A stretch of DNA of 64,000 nucleotides from Thalassotalea fonticola. Its GTDB lineage: Bacteria; Pseudomonadota; Gammaproteobacteria; Enterobacterales; Alteromonadaceae. The stretch is from the NCBI RefSeq assembly GCF_032911225.1, contig NZ_CP136600.1, forward strand, positions 4,774,001 to 4,838,000, written 5' to 3'. This document shows, in pieces, positions 10,393 to 18,476 of this stretch (its first letter is position 1; every line of letters begins with the position of its first letter). Both the position numbers and the translations under genes were made by a program. Under the pieces are notes generated by a model. That model worked only from the letters and a program-made list of their open reading frames with translations. It ran no database searches and had not been told where the DNA came from.

Positions 10393-11442
10393 ATGAGCGA
10401 ACAATTCACGGTATTAATTGTTGATGACAACGCCGATAATATTGACGTGTTAAATGGAATTTTACGACCATTTTATAAAGTTAAAGCTGCGCTAAATGGT
10501 GAGTTGGCATTAAAGATTGCTAATGGTAAGCAAAAACCCGATCTTATTTTACTCGATGTAATGATGCCGAAAATGGATGGCCATGAAGTGTGTCGACGCT
10601 TAAAAGCTAGCCCGGTAACCTCAGATATCCCAGTAATTTTTGTCACCGCTAAAACTGAAATCGCCGATGAACAAAGTGGCTTTGCTTTAGGAGCTGTTGA
10701 TTATATTACCAAGCCGGTTAGTGTGCCTATTGTTCAAGCCCGGGTAAAAACTCAACTAGCGTTGTATGATCAACAACGAGAACTAGAAAATAAAGTTAAA
10801 GAAAGAACCAAAGAATTAGAAAATACCCGAGCTCAAATCATTAGGCGATTAGGTAGAGCGGCTGAATTCAAAGATAATGAAACCGGTATGCATGTAATTA
10901 GGATGAGTTGCTATGCAAAGTTTTTGGCTGTTGAAATTAATGCAAATAGTGAATGGGCTGAATTACTGTCTAACGCGGCGCCAATGCATGATATTGGAAA
11001 AATAGGTATTCCAGATCATATTTTGCTAAAGCCTGAGAAACTTAATGATGAAGAATGGCTAGAAATGCAGCGCCACGTTGAATATGGAGTAGAAATCTTA
11101 GGTAACCATGATTCACCGTTATTATCTCTTGCAGTTGAGGTTTGTGCCTATCATCATGAAAAGTTTGATGGTAGTGGTTATCCAAACCAACTTAAAGGTA
11201 AGGATATTCCACTAAGTGCTCGGATAGTCGCAATTGCTGATGTTTTTGATGCGCTAACTTCTGAGCGCCCATATAAAAAGGCATGGAGCATTGAACAGGC
11301 TTTTGCTTTCATTGATGAGCAGTCAGGAAAACATTTCGATCCAGACTTAATCGCACCGTTTAAAAATTGTTTAGAGCAAATCAAACAAGTAATGTGCGAA
11401 TATGCTGATGAACATGAACGTGCCACTTTTGGTAATGTGTAG
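10393..11442 (+). CDS. Response regulator with HD-GYP c-di-GMP phosphodiesterase domain
   Basis: The 349-residue protein has an N-terminal receiver (VDDNADN, phospho-acceptor D55 in LLDVMMPKMDG, and the KP motif in YITKPVS). A short coiled linker and a C-terminal HD-GYP domain follow. Catalytic landmarks are HD at 199-200 (MHDIGKIGIP), HH in YHHEKFDGSGYP and GYP at 262-264. HD-GYP enzymes hydrolyse c-di-GMP. Its ATG directly follows the TAA of the hybrid kinase, so the two are translationally linked. I infer that phosphotransfer from the kinase's HPt domain controls c-di-GMP turnover. No DNA-binding domain is present. Confidence 0.95.
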   Translation: MSEQFTVLIVDDNADNIDVLNGILRPFYKVKAALNGELALKIANGKQKPDLILLDVMMPKMDGHEVCRRLKASPVTSDIPVIFVTAKTEIADEQSGFALGAVDYITKPVSVPIVQARVKTQLALYDQQRELENKVKERTKELENTRAQIIRRLGRAAEFKDNETGMHVIRMSCYAKFLAVEINANSEWAELLSNAAPMHDIGKIGIPDHILLKPEKLNDEEWLEMQRHVEYGVEILGNHDSPLLSLAVEVCAYHHEKFDGSGYPNQLKGKDIPLSARIVAIADVFDALTSERPYKKAWSIEQAFAFIDEQSGKHFDPDLIAPFKNCLEQIKQVMCEYADEHERATFGNV

Positions 11443-11521
11443 TGGAGTATCAAGTGTTATTACCGCTTTAATTAACTATTTTTACAAAAAAGTTCATTTT
11501 TTTTAATTTTTTTTATTTTTT

Positions 11522-11554
11522 CTATTGAAAAATAATTACACCCACCCCACTTAT
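11522..11554 (+). promoter_or_regulatory. Sigma-32-like promoter of dnaK
   Basis: CTATTGAAA at 11522-11530 is followed after 14 nt by CCCCACTTAT at 11545-11554. This matches the RpoH pattern TTGAAA, 13-14 nt, CCCCATnT with small deviations. It lies about 50 nt before the dnaK start. Confidence 0.75.
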
Positions 11555-11600
11555 TGAATATCAAAGAATTATCTGAAATATTTTAAGTGGAGATCCTCAA

Positions 11601-13523
11601 ATGGGCAAAATTATTGGTATTGACCTTGGGACAACAAACTCATGTGTTGCTGTATTAGACGGCGATAGCGTACGTGTTATTGAAAATGCAGAAGGCGATC
11701 GTACAACTCCTTCTATCATCGCATACACTGCGGAAGGCGAAACGTTAGTTGGTCAACCAGCAAAACGTCAATCAGTAACGAACCCAACGAATACATTATT
11801 CGCTATCAAGCGTTTAATTGGTCGTCGTTTTGAAGACAAAGAAGTTCAACGTGACATCTCGATCATGCCATTTGGTATTGTTAAAGCTGACAATGGTGAT
11901 GCTTGGGTTGAAGCAAAAGGCGAGAAAGTAGCGCCACCACAAATTTCTGCTGAAGTTATCGCAAAAATGAAAAAGACTGCGGAAGACTTCCTAGGTGAAT
12001 CAGTAACTGAAGCTGTTATCACTGTTCCTGCATATTTTAACGATTCACAACGTCAAGCAACTAAAGATGCTGGTCGTATTGCTGGTCTTGATGTAAAACG
12101 TATCATCAACGAGCCAACTGCTGCTGCACTAGCTTACGGCATGGACAAGCAAGAAGGCGATCGCGTAGTTGCTGTATATGACTTAGGTGGTGGTACATTC
12201 GATATCTCCATTATTGAAATTGATGAAGTTGAAGGCGAGCACACGTTTGAAGTTCTAGCGACTAACGGTGACACACACTTAGGTGGTGAAGATTTCGATA
12301 ACCGTTTAATCAATTACCTGGTAGCTGAATTCAAGAAAGATCAAGGCATGGATTTAACAACCGATCCACTAGCGATGCAACGTTTGAAAGAAGCGGCTGA
12401 AAAAGCTAAGTGTGAGTTATCTTCGGCACAACAAACTGATGTTAACTTACCTTACATCACAGCTGATGCTTCTGGTCCTAAGCACATGAACATTAAAGTC
12501 ACTCGCGCTAAATTAGAGTCACTTGTTGAAGATATGGTTAAAGCGACATTAGAGCCGTTAAAAATAGCGCTAGCTGATGCTGACTTATCAACGTCTGATA
12601 TCACCGATGTGATTATGGTTGGTGGTCAAACACGTATGCCTATGGTGCAAGAAGCGGTTACTAACTTCTTCGGCAAAGAGCCACGTAAAGATGTTAACCC
12701 TGATGAAGCTGTTGCATCTGGTGCTGCAGTTCAAGCCGGTGTTTTATCTGGTGATGTTACAGACGTGCTTCTACTTGACGTTACTCCATTATCTCTTGGT
12801 ATTGAGACTATGGGCGGCGTGATGACTAAAGTTATCGATAAGAATACAACTATTCCAACTAAACAGTCACAAACGTTCTCAACAGCTGAAGATAACCAAT
12901 CTGCTGTAACAGTACACGTTGTACAGGGTGAACGTAAGCAAGCATCACTAAACAAATCTTTAGGTCAATTTAACCTTGAAGGTATTGACGCAGCGCCTCG
13001 TGGTACACCACAAATCGAAGTTACTTTTGATATCGATGCTGATGGTATCTTGCACGTAACGGCGAAAGATAAAAATACTGGTAAAGAACAAAAAATCACT
13101 ATCAAAGCATCATCTGGTTTATCTGACGATGAAGTAGAGCAAATGGTACGTGATGCTGAAGCTAACGCTGACGCTGACGCTAAGTTTGAAGAGCTAGTTA
13201 CTGCTCGTAACCAAGCTGACGGTATGGTTCATGCTACTCGTACGCAAATTACTGAAGCTGGTGATGATTTACCAACTGAAGACAAAGACAAAATTGAAGC
13301 TGCATTAACCGAACTTGAAGAAGCTCTTAAAGGCGACGACAAAGAAGCTATTGATGCAAAATCTCAAGCAGTAATTGAAGCGTCTGCAAAACTTATGGAA
13401 ATTGCTCAAGCTAAAGCACAAGCTCAAGGCGGCGCAGCTCCTGAAGGTCAAGAGCCACAAGCTCAACCTGCAGACGATGTAGTAGATGCTGAGTTTGAAG
13501 AAGTAAAAGAAGACAAAAAATAA
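11601..13523 (+). CDS. dnaK: Molecular chaperone DnaK (Hsp70)
   Basis: The 640-residue Hsp70 folds and disaggregates proteins in an ATP cycle with DnaJ and GrpE. The nucleotide-binding domain (about 1-385) starts [16 protein letters not shown] and carries [13 protein letters not shown] and [11 protein letters not shown]. The linker [18 protein letters not shown] leads to the substrate-binding domain and a helical lid, ending in the conserved acidic tail [23 protein letters not shown] at 11586-11592 supplies the ribosome site. It heads the dnaK-dnaJ pair and has its own sigma-32-like promoter. Confidence 0.99.
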   Translation: MGKIIGIDLGTTNSCVAVLDGDSVRVIENAEGDRTTPSIIAYTAEGETLVGQPAKRQSVTNPTNTLFAIKRLIGRRFEDKEVQRDISIMPFGIVKADNGDAWVEAKGEKVAPPQISAEVIAKMKKTAEDFLGESVTEAVITVPAYFNDSQRQATKDAGRIAGLDVKRIINEPTAAALAYGMDKQEGDRVVAVYDLGGGTFDISIIEIDEVEGEHTFEVLATNGDTHLGGEDFDNRLINYLVAEFKKDQGMDLTTDPLAMQRLKEAAEKAKCELSSAQQTDVNLPYITADASGPKHMNIKVTRAKLESLVEDMVKATLEPLKIALADADLSTSDITDVIMVGGQTRMPMVQEAVTNFFGKEPRKDVNPDEAVASGAAVQAGVLSGDVTDVLLLDVTPLSLGIETMGGVMTKVIDKNTTIPTKQSQTFSTAEDNQSAVTVHVVQGERKQASLNKSLGQFNLEGIDAAPRGTPQIEVTFDIDADGILHVTAKDKNTGKEQKITIKASSGLSDDEVEQMVRDAEANADADAKFEELVTARNQADGMVHATRTQITEAGDDLPTEDKDKIEAALTELEEALKGDDKEAIDAKSQAVIEASAKLMEIAQAKAQAQGGAAPEGQEPQAQPADDVVDAEFEEVKEDKK

Positions 13524-13557
13524 TAACTAACTAAGTACACCTTAGGTTAGATATTTA

Positions 13558-13601
13558 ATAAAGCGCTGCAGAGACTTAGTCATGCCAGCGCTTTATTGTT
13601 T
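13558..13601 (+). terminator. 11-bp inverted repeat between dnaK and dnaJ
   Basis: ATAAAGCGCTG (13558-13568) and CAGCGCTTTAT (13586-13596) are exact reverse complements around a 17-nt loop, followed by TGTTT. It is a weak terminator or attenuator that could lower dnaJ expression relative to dnaK; a stabilising 3' hairpin for dnaK mRNA is equally possible. Confidence 0.6.
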
Positions 13602-13630
13602 AAAACGAAAAAGTTGAAATAAAGATTATT

Positions 13631-14770
13631 ATGTCAAAACGTGATTATTATGAAGTTCTTGGTTTGTCGCAAGACGCTGGTGAACGTGAAATAAAAAAAG
13701 CTTACAAACGCCTTGCAATGAAATTTCATCCTGACCGCACCAAAGGTGACAAGGATAAAGAAGAGCAATTTAAAGAAGTAAAAGAAGCTTACGAAATTTT
13801 AAATGATGATCAAAAGCGTGCTGCTTATGATCAATACGGCCATGCAGCTTTCGAGCAAGGTGGTCACGGAGGCGGCGGTGGCTTTGGTGGCGGTGGCTTT
13901 GGGCAAGACTTTGGTGATATCTTTGGCGATATTTTTGGCGGCGGTGGCGGCCGAGGTCGTCAACAACGTCAACAGCGTGGTTCAGATTTACGCTACAACT
14001 TAGACCTAAGCCTTGAAGAAGCCGTTAAAGGTAAAACCGTAGAGCTTAAAGTACCAACTTATGTGAACTGTGATCCTTGTAAAGGTAGCGGAGCTAAAAA
14101 AGGCACTTCAGCAAGTACTTGTCAAACTTGTCATGGCCATGGCCAAGTACAAATGCGCCAAGGTTTATTTGCGGTACAGCAAACCTGTCCAACGTGTTCT
14201 GGTCGCGGTAAGGTGATTAAAGAGCCATGTACATCGTGTCGTGGTCAAGGCCGAGTTGAGAAAACCAAAACATTATCAGCTAAAGTTCCAGCAGGGGTTG
14301 ATACTGGCGATAGAATTCGTTTATCTGGTGAGGGTGAAGCCGGTGAAATGGGCGCACCAGCAGGTGATTTATATGTTCAGGTTAATGTGCGTGATCATGA
14401 TATCTTTGTTCGTGATGAAAATAACTTGTACTGTGAAGTACCAATCAGTTTTACTACAGCTGCGCTTGGTGGTGAAATTCAAGTGCCCACACTAGACGGT
14501 AAAGTAAAACTGAAAATACCTAGCGAAACTCAAACCGGAAAAATGTTCCGCATGCGTGGTAAAGGTGTTAAATCAGTGCGCAGTTCAATTACTGGCGACT
14601 TAATGTGTAAAGTTGTAATAGAAACGCCGGTAAACTTGAAAACTGAACAAAAAGAGTTACTTGAACAACTACAAGCGAGTATGGGTGAAGGTAAAGACGC
14701 CGCTCACTTTCGTCCGAAAGAGCAAGGTTTCTTTGATGGCGTAAAAAAATTCTTTGATGGTTTAAAGTAA
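13631..14770 (+). CDS. dnaJ: Chaperone DnaJ (Hsp40, type I)
   Basis: DnaJ delivers substrates to DnaK and stimulates its ATPase. The 379-residue product has the complete type I layout. The J domain (1-70) carries HPD in [11 protein letters not shown] Gly/Phe-rich linker spans about 75-115. A zinc domain has four CxxCxGxG repeats ([32 protein letters not shown]), and C-terminal substrate-binding domains follow. It lies 107 bp behind dnaK with a hairpin between and is closed by a strong terminator. Confidence 0.98.
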   Translation: MSKRDYYEVLGLSQDAGEREIKKAYKRLAMKFHPDRTKGDKDKEEQFKEVKEAYEILNDDQKRAAYDQYGHAAFEQGGHGGGGGFGGGGFGQDFGDIFGDIFGGGGGRGRQQRQQRGSDLRYNLDLSLEEAVKGKTVELKVPTYVNCDPCKGSGAKKGTSASTCQTCHGHGQVQMRQGLFAVQQTCPTCSGRGKVIKEPCTSCRGQGRVEKTKTLSAKVPAGVDTGDRIRLSGEGEAGEMGAPAGDLYVQVNVRDHDIFVRDENNLYCEVPISFTTAALGGEIQVPTLDGKVKLKIPSETQTGKMFRMRGKGVKSVRSSITGDLMCKVVIETPVNLKTEQKELLEQLQASMGEGKDAAHFRPKEQGFFDGVKKFFDGLK

Positions 14771-14794
14771 TAAGTTAATGAAAACTGGTAATCG

Positions 14795-14824
14795 AAAGGC
14801 TGCAATTTTTTGCAGCCTTTTTTG
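14795..14824 (+). terminator. Rho-independent terminator of dnaJ
   Basis: AAAGGCTGCA (14795-14804) and TGCAGCCTTT (14811-14820) form a 10-bp stem around a 6-nt loop, followed by a T-tract. Confidence 0.92.
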
Positions 14825-14984
14825 TTTGAATAATGTCTGGATAATTATCCTTTTCAAGGATAATGTTAGTTTAAAGTCGGCCCACCTCAAGGCTAGTTTA
14901 GGTCTGGCTGATGTGAGCCTTGAATAGCGTGAATTGATTCGTCAGTTTTGGTAAAAAATTACTCGTTAGATGAGTATTTTAGAC

Positions 14985-14990
14985 TATAAT
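14985..14990 (+). promoter_or_regulatory. Probable -10 element of the Sel1-repeat gene
   Basis: A perfect TATAAT lies 30 nt before the start codon at 15020. I see no convincing -35 hexamer; a small hairpin TACTC/GAGTA lies just upstream. The remaining part of the 14825-15019 gap holds another inverted pair, TCAAGGCT and AGCCTTGA (about 14885-14924). Confidence 0.45.
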
Positions 14991-15019
14991 AGTAATACTT
15001 AATTTTAGGAGTTAACAGA

Positions 15020-15748
15020 ATGGTTTCTATTAAAAAATTCTTCGTTTTAATATTTTTTATGGCTGTTACTGGTCCGGCACTATCTGGTTATGATGAAGCT
15101 TTAGATTTGATCAATAGAGGCGAATTTATTGAGGCTGTAGAAGAGTTAAAGCCACTCGTTGAATTAGGCTACCCACCTGCGCTGTACCACCAGGCAGCTC
15201 TTTATGAAAATGGTCAAGGTGTTAAAAGAGATCAGGTTAAAGCGTTTGAATTATACACGCGAGCTGCCAATCGAGGTATAGCTGAAGCTCAGTTTTCCTT
15301 GGCGCAAATGTACCTTGAAGGTAGGGGGTGCACAAAAGACACAACACAAGGATTTGAATATACTCGTAGAGCGGCTGATAAAGGTTTAGCTGCTGCTCAA
15401 TATAATTTAGCTGTAATGTATCAAAAAGGTGAGGTTACAACTCAGAGTTATCGCAATGCGGCAATTTGGTATGAAGATGCAGCAATGCAAAATTATGCCT
15501 TAGCTCAATTTAATTTGGCATTGTTATATTTTGATGGCCTAGGTGTTACCAAAAATATGGAGATGTCTTATATTTGGAATAGAGTTGCTGCATTTAATGG
15601 TTATGAGCCGGCAGAGAAAAGTATGAACTTGGATTCTAAAAAGCTCTCTAGAGAGCAAATCAAAAGTGCTCGAGAGCGTGCCGATGAATTGTATTTAAAA
15701 ATAACACCTGATGAGAAAGATTATAAACCATTTAGCTTTGACGGTTAA
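15020..15748 (+). CDS. Sel1-like repeat (SLR) protein, probably exported
   Basis: The 242-residue product has an N-terminal signal peptide (about 1-22, ending near GPALSG). Tandem Sel1-type TPR-like repeats follow, seen in the recurring patterns ALYENGQGVKRDQVKAFELY, AQMYLEGRGCTKD, AVMYQKGEV and ALLYFDGLGVTKN. Such solenoids mediate protein-protein contacts in the periplasm or envelope; no enzymatic motif is present and the partner is unknown. AGGAG at 15008-15012 is well placed for the ATG. It stands alone between the dnaJ terminator and a large inverted repeat. Confidence 0.85.
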   Translation: MVSIKKFFVLIFFMAVTGPALSGYDEALDLINRGEFIEAVEELKPLVELGYPPALYHQAALYENGQGVKRDQVKAFELYTRAANRGIAEAQFSLAQMYLEGRGCTKDTTQGFEYTRRAADKGLAAAQYNLAVMYQKGEVTTQSYRNAAIWYEDAAMQNYALAQFNLALLYFDGLGVTKNMEMSYIWNRVAAFNGYEPAEKSMNLDSKKLSREQIKSARERADELYLKITPDEKDYKPFSFDG

Positions 15749-15768
15749 ATCGTTAGGGTCTAAAAACT

Positions 15769-15812
15769 AGGGTCAGAGTCAAGTTACTTTTCAATAACTT
15801 GACTCTGACCCT
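15769..15812. repeat. 18-bp perfect inverted repeat between convergent genes (REP-like)
   Basis: Arms 15769-15786 (AGGGTCAGAGTCAAGTTA) and 15795-15812 are exact reverse complements with an 8-nt loop. It separates the Sel1 gene from the convergent Lrp-type gene and could serve as a bidirectional terminator, although no T-tract follows. The AGGGTCAGAGTCAA core resembles palindromes I associate with REP-type elements and their Y1 transposases; no such transposase gene is in the window. Confidence 0.75.
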
Positions 15813-15821
15813 CTGGTTTAC

Positions 15822-16289
15822 TTAACTGAAATTAGGTATTGCCGCGCTTCTACTATGCTCAAAAACGAGTGCTGTTTCCACATTAGTAACCTCATCACGC
15901 GAGGTTATCGCTTCAAACACAAAACGTCGTAAATGTTCAGTATCTTTAACCGACATATGGATGTAAAAATCAAATGCTCCGCCCATATGAAACATACTGA
16001 CAATTTCAGGTAAAGGTAAAAGCTCATCGCGCAATGAATTTACAATTTGCTCTGAGTAGGGTTGTAATTGAATCGCTGCCATCGCCTGGATATTACCACC
16101 TATGGTATTGTAATTTACGTCGATAAATGAGCCCTTGATCACTCCCGCTGTTTTTAATCGCTTAACTCGCTCTAAACAGGTTGACGGGGCTATGCCAATT
16201 GCTGCAGCCAGATCTTTGTTGGTGATGTCCGCATCTTTGAATAACAAGGTTAATATTTGCAAGTCGACATCATCAAGCTTCTTCATCAT
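15822..16289 (-). CDS. Lrp/AsnC family transcriptional regulator
   Basis: The 155-residue protein has an N-terminal winged helix-turn-helix (about 1-60, LDDVDLQILTLLFKDADITN then GIAPSTCLERVKRLKTAGVI). A C-terminal RAM domain with the alpha-beta ligand-binding sandwich follows (about 70-150). The family senses amino acids or other small effectors and forms octamers. The target is not evident: epmC is divergent and 146 bp away, and the Sel1 gene is convergent. The start is MMKKLDD; the second ATG may be used. Confidence 0.93.
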   Translation of the reverse strand: MMKKLDDVDLQILTLLFKDADITNKDLAAAIGIAPSTCLERVKRLKTAGVIKGSFIDVNYNTIGGNIQAMAAIQLQPYSEQIVNSLRDELLPLPEIVSMFHMGGAFDFYIHMSVKDTEHLRRFVFEAITSRDEVTNVETALVFEHSRSAAIPNFS

Positions 16290-16435
16290 TGGTTCTCTGT
16301 TCGTGGTTTTTATAGTTGAAGTACTATATCGTAAAGTAGCTATTAGATCAGGTTAAATAACAATTAATTGTACTGATTTACGCTGTAAGGTTTTATTGTT
16401 AAAATGCGAGCAATTTACTGATATTAATAACTTCC

Positions 16436-17020
16436 ATGACGCACAATTATCAAGACTTAATCAACATCTTTGCAACACAATTCTCCCTCACAGAGAATAC
16501 TTGCTTAGTAAAAGGTGATGATGAACCTATCTATCTACCGGCAGATGAACGCAATAACCAGCACAGGGTTATATTTGCTCATGGGTTTTATGCGAGTGCA
16601 TTTCATGAAATATCACATTGGTGTATTGCTGGTAAAGAGCGACGCTTACTAGAAGATTTTGGTTACTGGTATGCGCCTGATGGCCGTGATGCAGTACAAC
16701 AAAAGAAATTTGAACAAGTTGAAATTAAACCACAAGCGTTAGAATGGGCTTTTTGTATTGCCTGTGGCTTTAAATTTAATGTATCTGCTGATAATTTATC
16801 TGGTATAGAAGTCGATAGATATGGTTTTCAATGTAAAGTGTTTGCGCAAGTACTGCATTACCTGGAGCATGGTTTTCCCAAAAGAGCCGGTTTATTCATT
16901 GCAGCGCTTATTGATTTTTATCAACCTGGTTTGATTTTAAGCGAAGAAATGTTTGAGTTTAATCACCCTATAGAGCCTACATGTATAAACACAGCCTTAA
17001 CTATGGAAGGTGTAATTTAG
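16436..17020 (+). CDS. epmC: Elongation factor P hydroxylase EpmC (YfcM)
   Basis: EpmC hydroxylates the beta-lysylated lysine of elongation factor P, the last step of the EF-P modification that helps ribosomes through polyproline stretches. The 194-residue product has the family signatures VIFAHGFYASAFHEISHWC and DFGYWYAPDGRD, with a likely metal-binding HExxH-type segment (HEISH). It starts the group epmC-COG3199-yfcL, two bases before the next gene. epmA, epmB and efp are not in the window. Confidence 0.93.
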   Translation: MTHNYQDLINIFATQFSLTENTCLVKGDDEPIYLPADERNNQHRVIFAHGFYASAFHEISHWCIAGKERRLLEDFGYWYAPDGRDAVQQKKFEQVEIKPQALEWAFCIACGFKFNVSADNLSGIEVDRYGFQCKVFAQVLHYLEHGFPKRAGLFIAALIDFYQPGLILSEEMFEFNHPIEPTCINTALTMEGVI

Positions 17021-17021
17021 T

Positions 17022-18155
17022 ATGACACAATTTAAGTTGGGTTTTTTAGTCAACCCTATAGCAGGTATTGGTGGAAGTGTTGCGTTAAAGGGCAGTGATG
17101 GTAAAGACACTACACAAATTGCACTAGGCTTGGGGGCTCAGCCTAAAGCTAACTTACGAGCTAAATTGGCTTTAGAAATACTGCTTCCATATAAAGATAA
17201 AATTACTATTTATACTGCCAATGATGAGATGGGTGAAACTACAGCTAAAGAATTGGGCTTTAATGTTGAGCTGATTTATCACTACAGTGGTCAACAATCC
17301 AGCCCGGACGACACCGAGAACTTGGTTAAAGCACTGCAACAGCAAGGTGTCGATTTGTTATTATTTGCCGGAGGTGATGGTACTGCTCGCAATGTTTGCC
17401 ACCAAGTTGATGGTTATTTTCCTGTGCTAGGAATTCCGGCAGGTTGTAAGATTCATTCTGGCGTATATGCATTAACACCAACGGCAGCTGGTAGAGTAGT
17501 AGAGCAAATGGTAAATAATGAACTGGTGTCATTTACCGATGCCGATGTAATGGATATTGACGAAAATGCATTTCGACGCGGTATTGTAAAAGCTCGGCGT
17601 TATGGTGAAATGCAAATCCCTAGTGAGTTACAATATATACAAGCGGTAAAGTCGGGAGGTAAAGAAACCGATGAAATGGTGCTAATGGATATTGCGGCGC
17701 ATGTTATTGAGCTTATGGATGAAGAGCTGTTTGTGATCGGTTCTGGTTCAACAGTTGCAGCTATTATGGAAGAACTTGCTATCGATAATACGCTATTAGG
17801 TGTAGACCTACTGCAAGAGCAAGAATTATTACGTAGTGATATTATTGAAAATGAATTATTTGAATTTATAGTTGATTCAAAATTGCAGACCAAGTTGGTC
17901 GTTACAGTTATTGGTGGTCAAGGTCATATATTTGGTCGAGGTAATCAACAACTAAGTCCTCGTGTTATACGCGCTATTGGCACTGAAAATATTATTGTTG
18001 TCGCCACCAAAAGCAAACTACAAGCGCTTAATCATCGACCGTTAATTGTTGATACCGGAGATCAACAGCTAGATAAAGAACTAACCGGTTTTATTCCCGT
18101 AGTCACCGGTTTTCATGACCAAGTATTATACCCAGTCGCCAGTCCCGGCTTATAA
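17022..18155 (+). CDS. ATP-NAD kinase-like protein (COG3199 family)
   Basis: The 377-residue product shows the NAD kinase fold signature GGDGT in LLFAGGDGTARNVC. It also has the typical COG3199 opening FLVNPIAGIGGSVALKGSDG and a C-terminal GQGHIFGRGNQQLSPRVI segment. It is distinct from the true NadK encoded at 2348-3229, and its substrate is unknown. It lies one base after the epmC stop, so it is cotranscribed with epmC and yfcL. In E. coli, yfcL and yfcM are neighbours without this gene, so it is an insertion into that order here. Confidence 0.85.
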   Translation: MTQFKLGFLVNPIAGIGGSVALKGSDGKDTTQIALGLGAQPKANLRAKLALEILLPYKDKITIYTANDEMGETTAKELGFNVELIYHYSGQQSSPDDTENLVKALQQQGVDLLLFAGGDGTARNVCHQVDGYFPVLGIPAGCKIHSGVYALTPTAAGRVVEQMVNNELVSFTDADVMDIDENAFRRGIVKARRYGEMQIPSELQYIQAVKSGGKETDEMVLMDIAAHVIELMDEELFVIGSGSTVAAIMEELAIDNTLLGVDLLQEQELLRSDIIENELFEFIVDSKLQTKLVVTVIGGQGHIFGRGNQQLSPRVIRAIGTENIIVVATKSKLQALNHRPLIVDTGDQQLDKELTGFIPVVTGFHDQVLYPVASPGL

Positions 18156-18170
18156 AATAGAAGTTGAATA

Positions 18171-18464
18171 ATGTTAACACTGATGCAAAATATAGAAAAT
18201 CTTGAGCAATTATTTAGCTATTTTGATGGCCTAATTGAATTAGATTGTGATGATCAACTATTTGCAAGTAGCTACTTGCGAGGATTTTTAGAGGTCGCGG
18301 CTGTTGAATTTGGCACACTTCAACAGCCACTATCCGTTGCTTTATATAATAAAGTTGATGGGCAATTGACCGCTTCGCAAGCTGAGCTTTCAGAGCAAGA
18401 TAAAATTTTTGTAAGCAACTTTTGGCAAGCACTAAAGCCTTATTTTTATTCATATGAACAGTAA
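18171..18464 (+). CDS. yfcL: YfcL family protein
   Basis: This is a 97-residue protein of the conserved but uncharacterised YfcL family. It is acidic and mainly helical, with no signal peptide and no catalytic motif visible. Identification rests on size, the pattern LFSYFDGLIELDCDDQLFAS with YLRGFLEVA, and location between epmC (YfcM) and mnmC, exactly as in enterobacteria. Its stop lies 12 bp from the convergent mnmC stop with no visible terminator between. Confidence 0.82.
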   Translation: MLTLMQNIENLEQLFSYFDGLIELDCDDQLFASSYLRGFLEVAAVEFGTLQQPLSVALYNKVDGQLTASQAELSEQDKIFVSNFWQALKPYFYSYEQ

Positions 18465-18476
18465 ATAACTGGCGAG

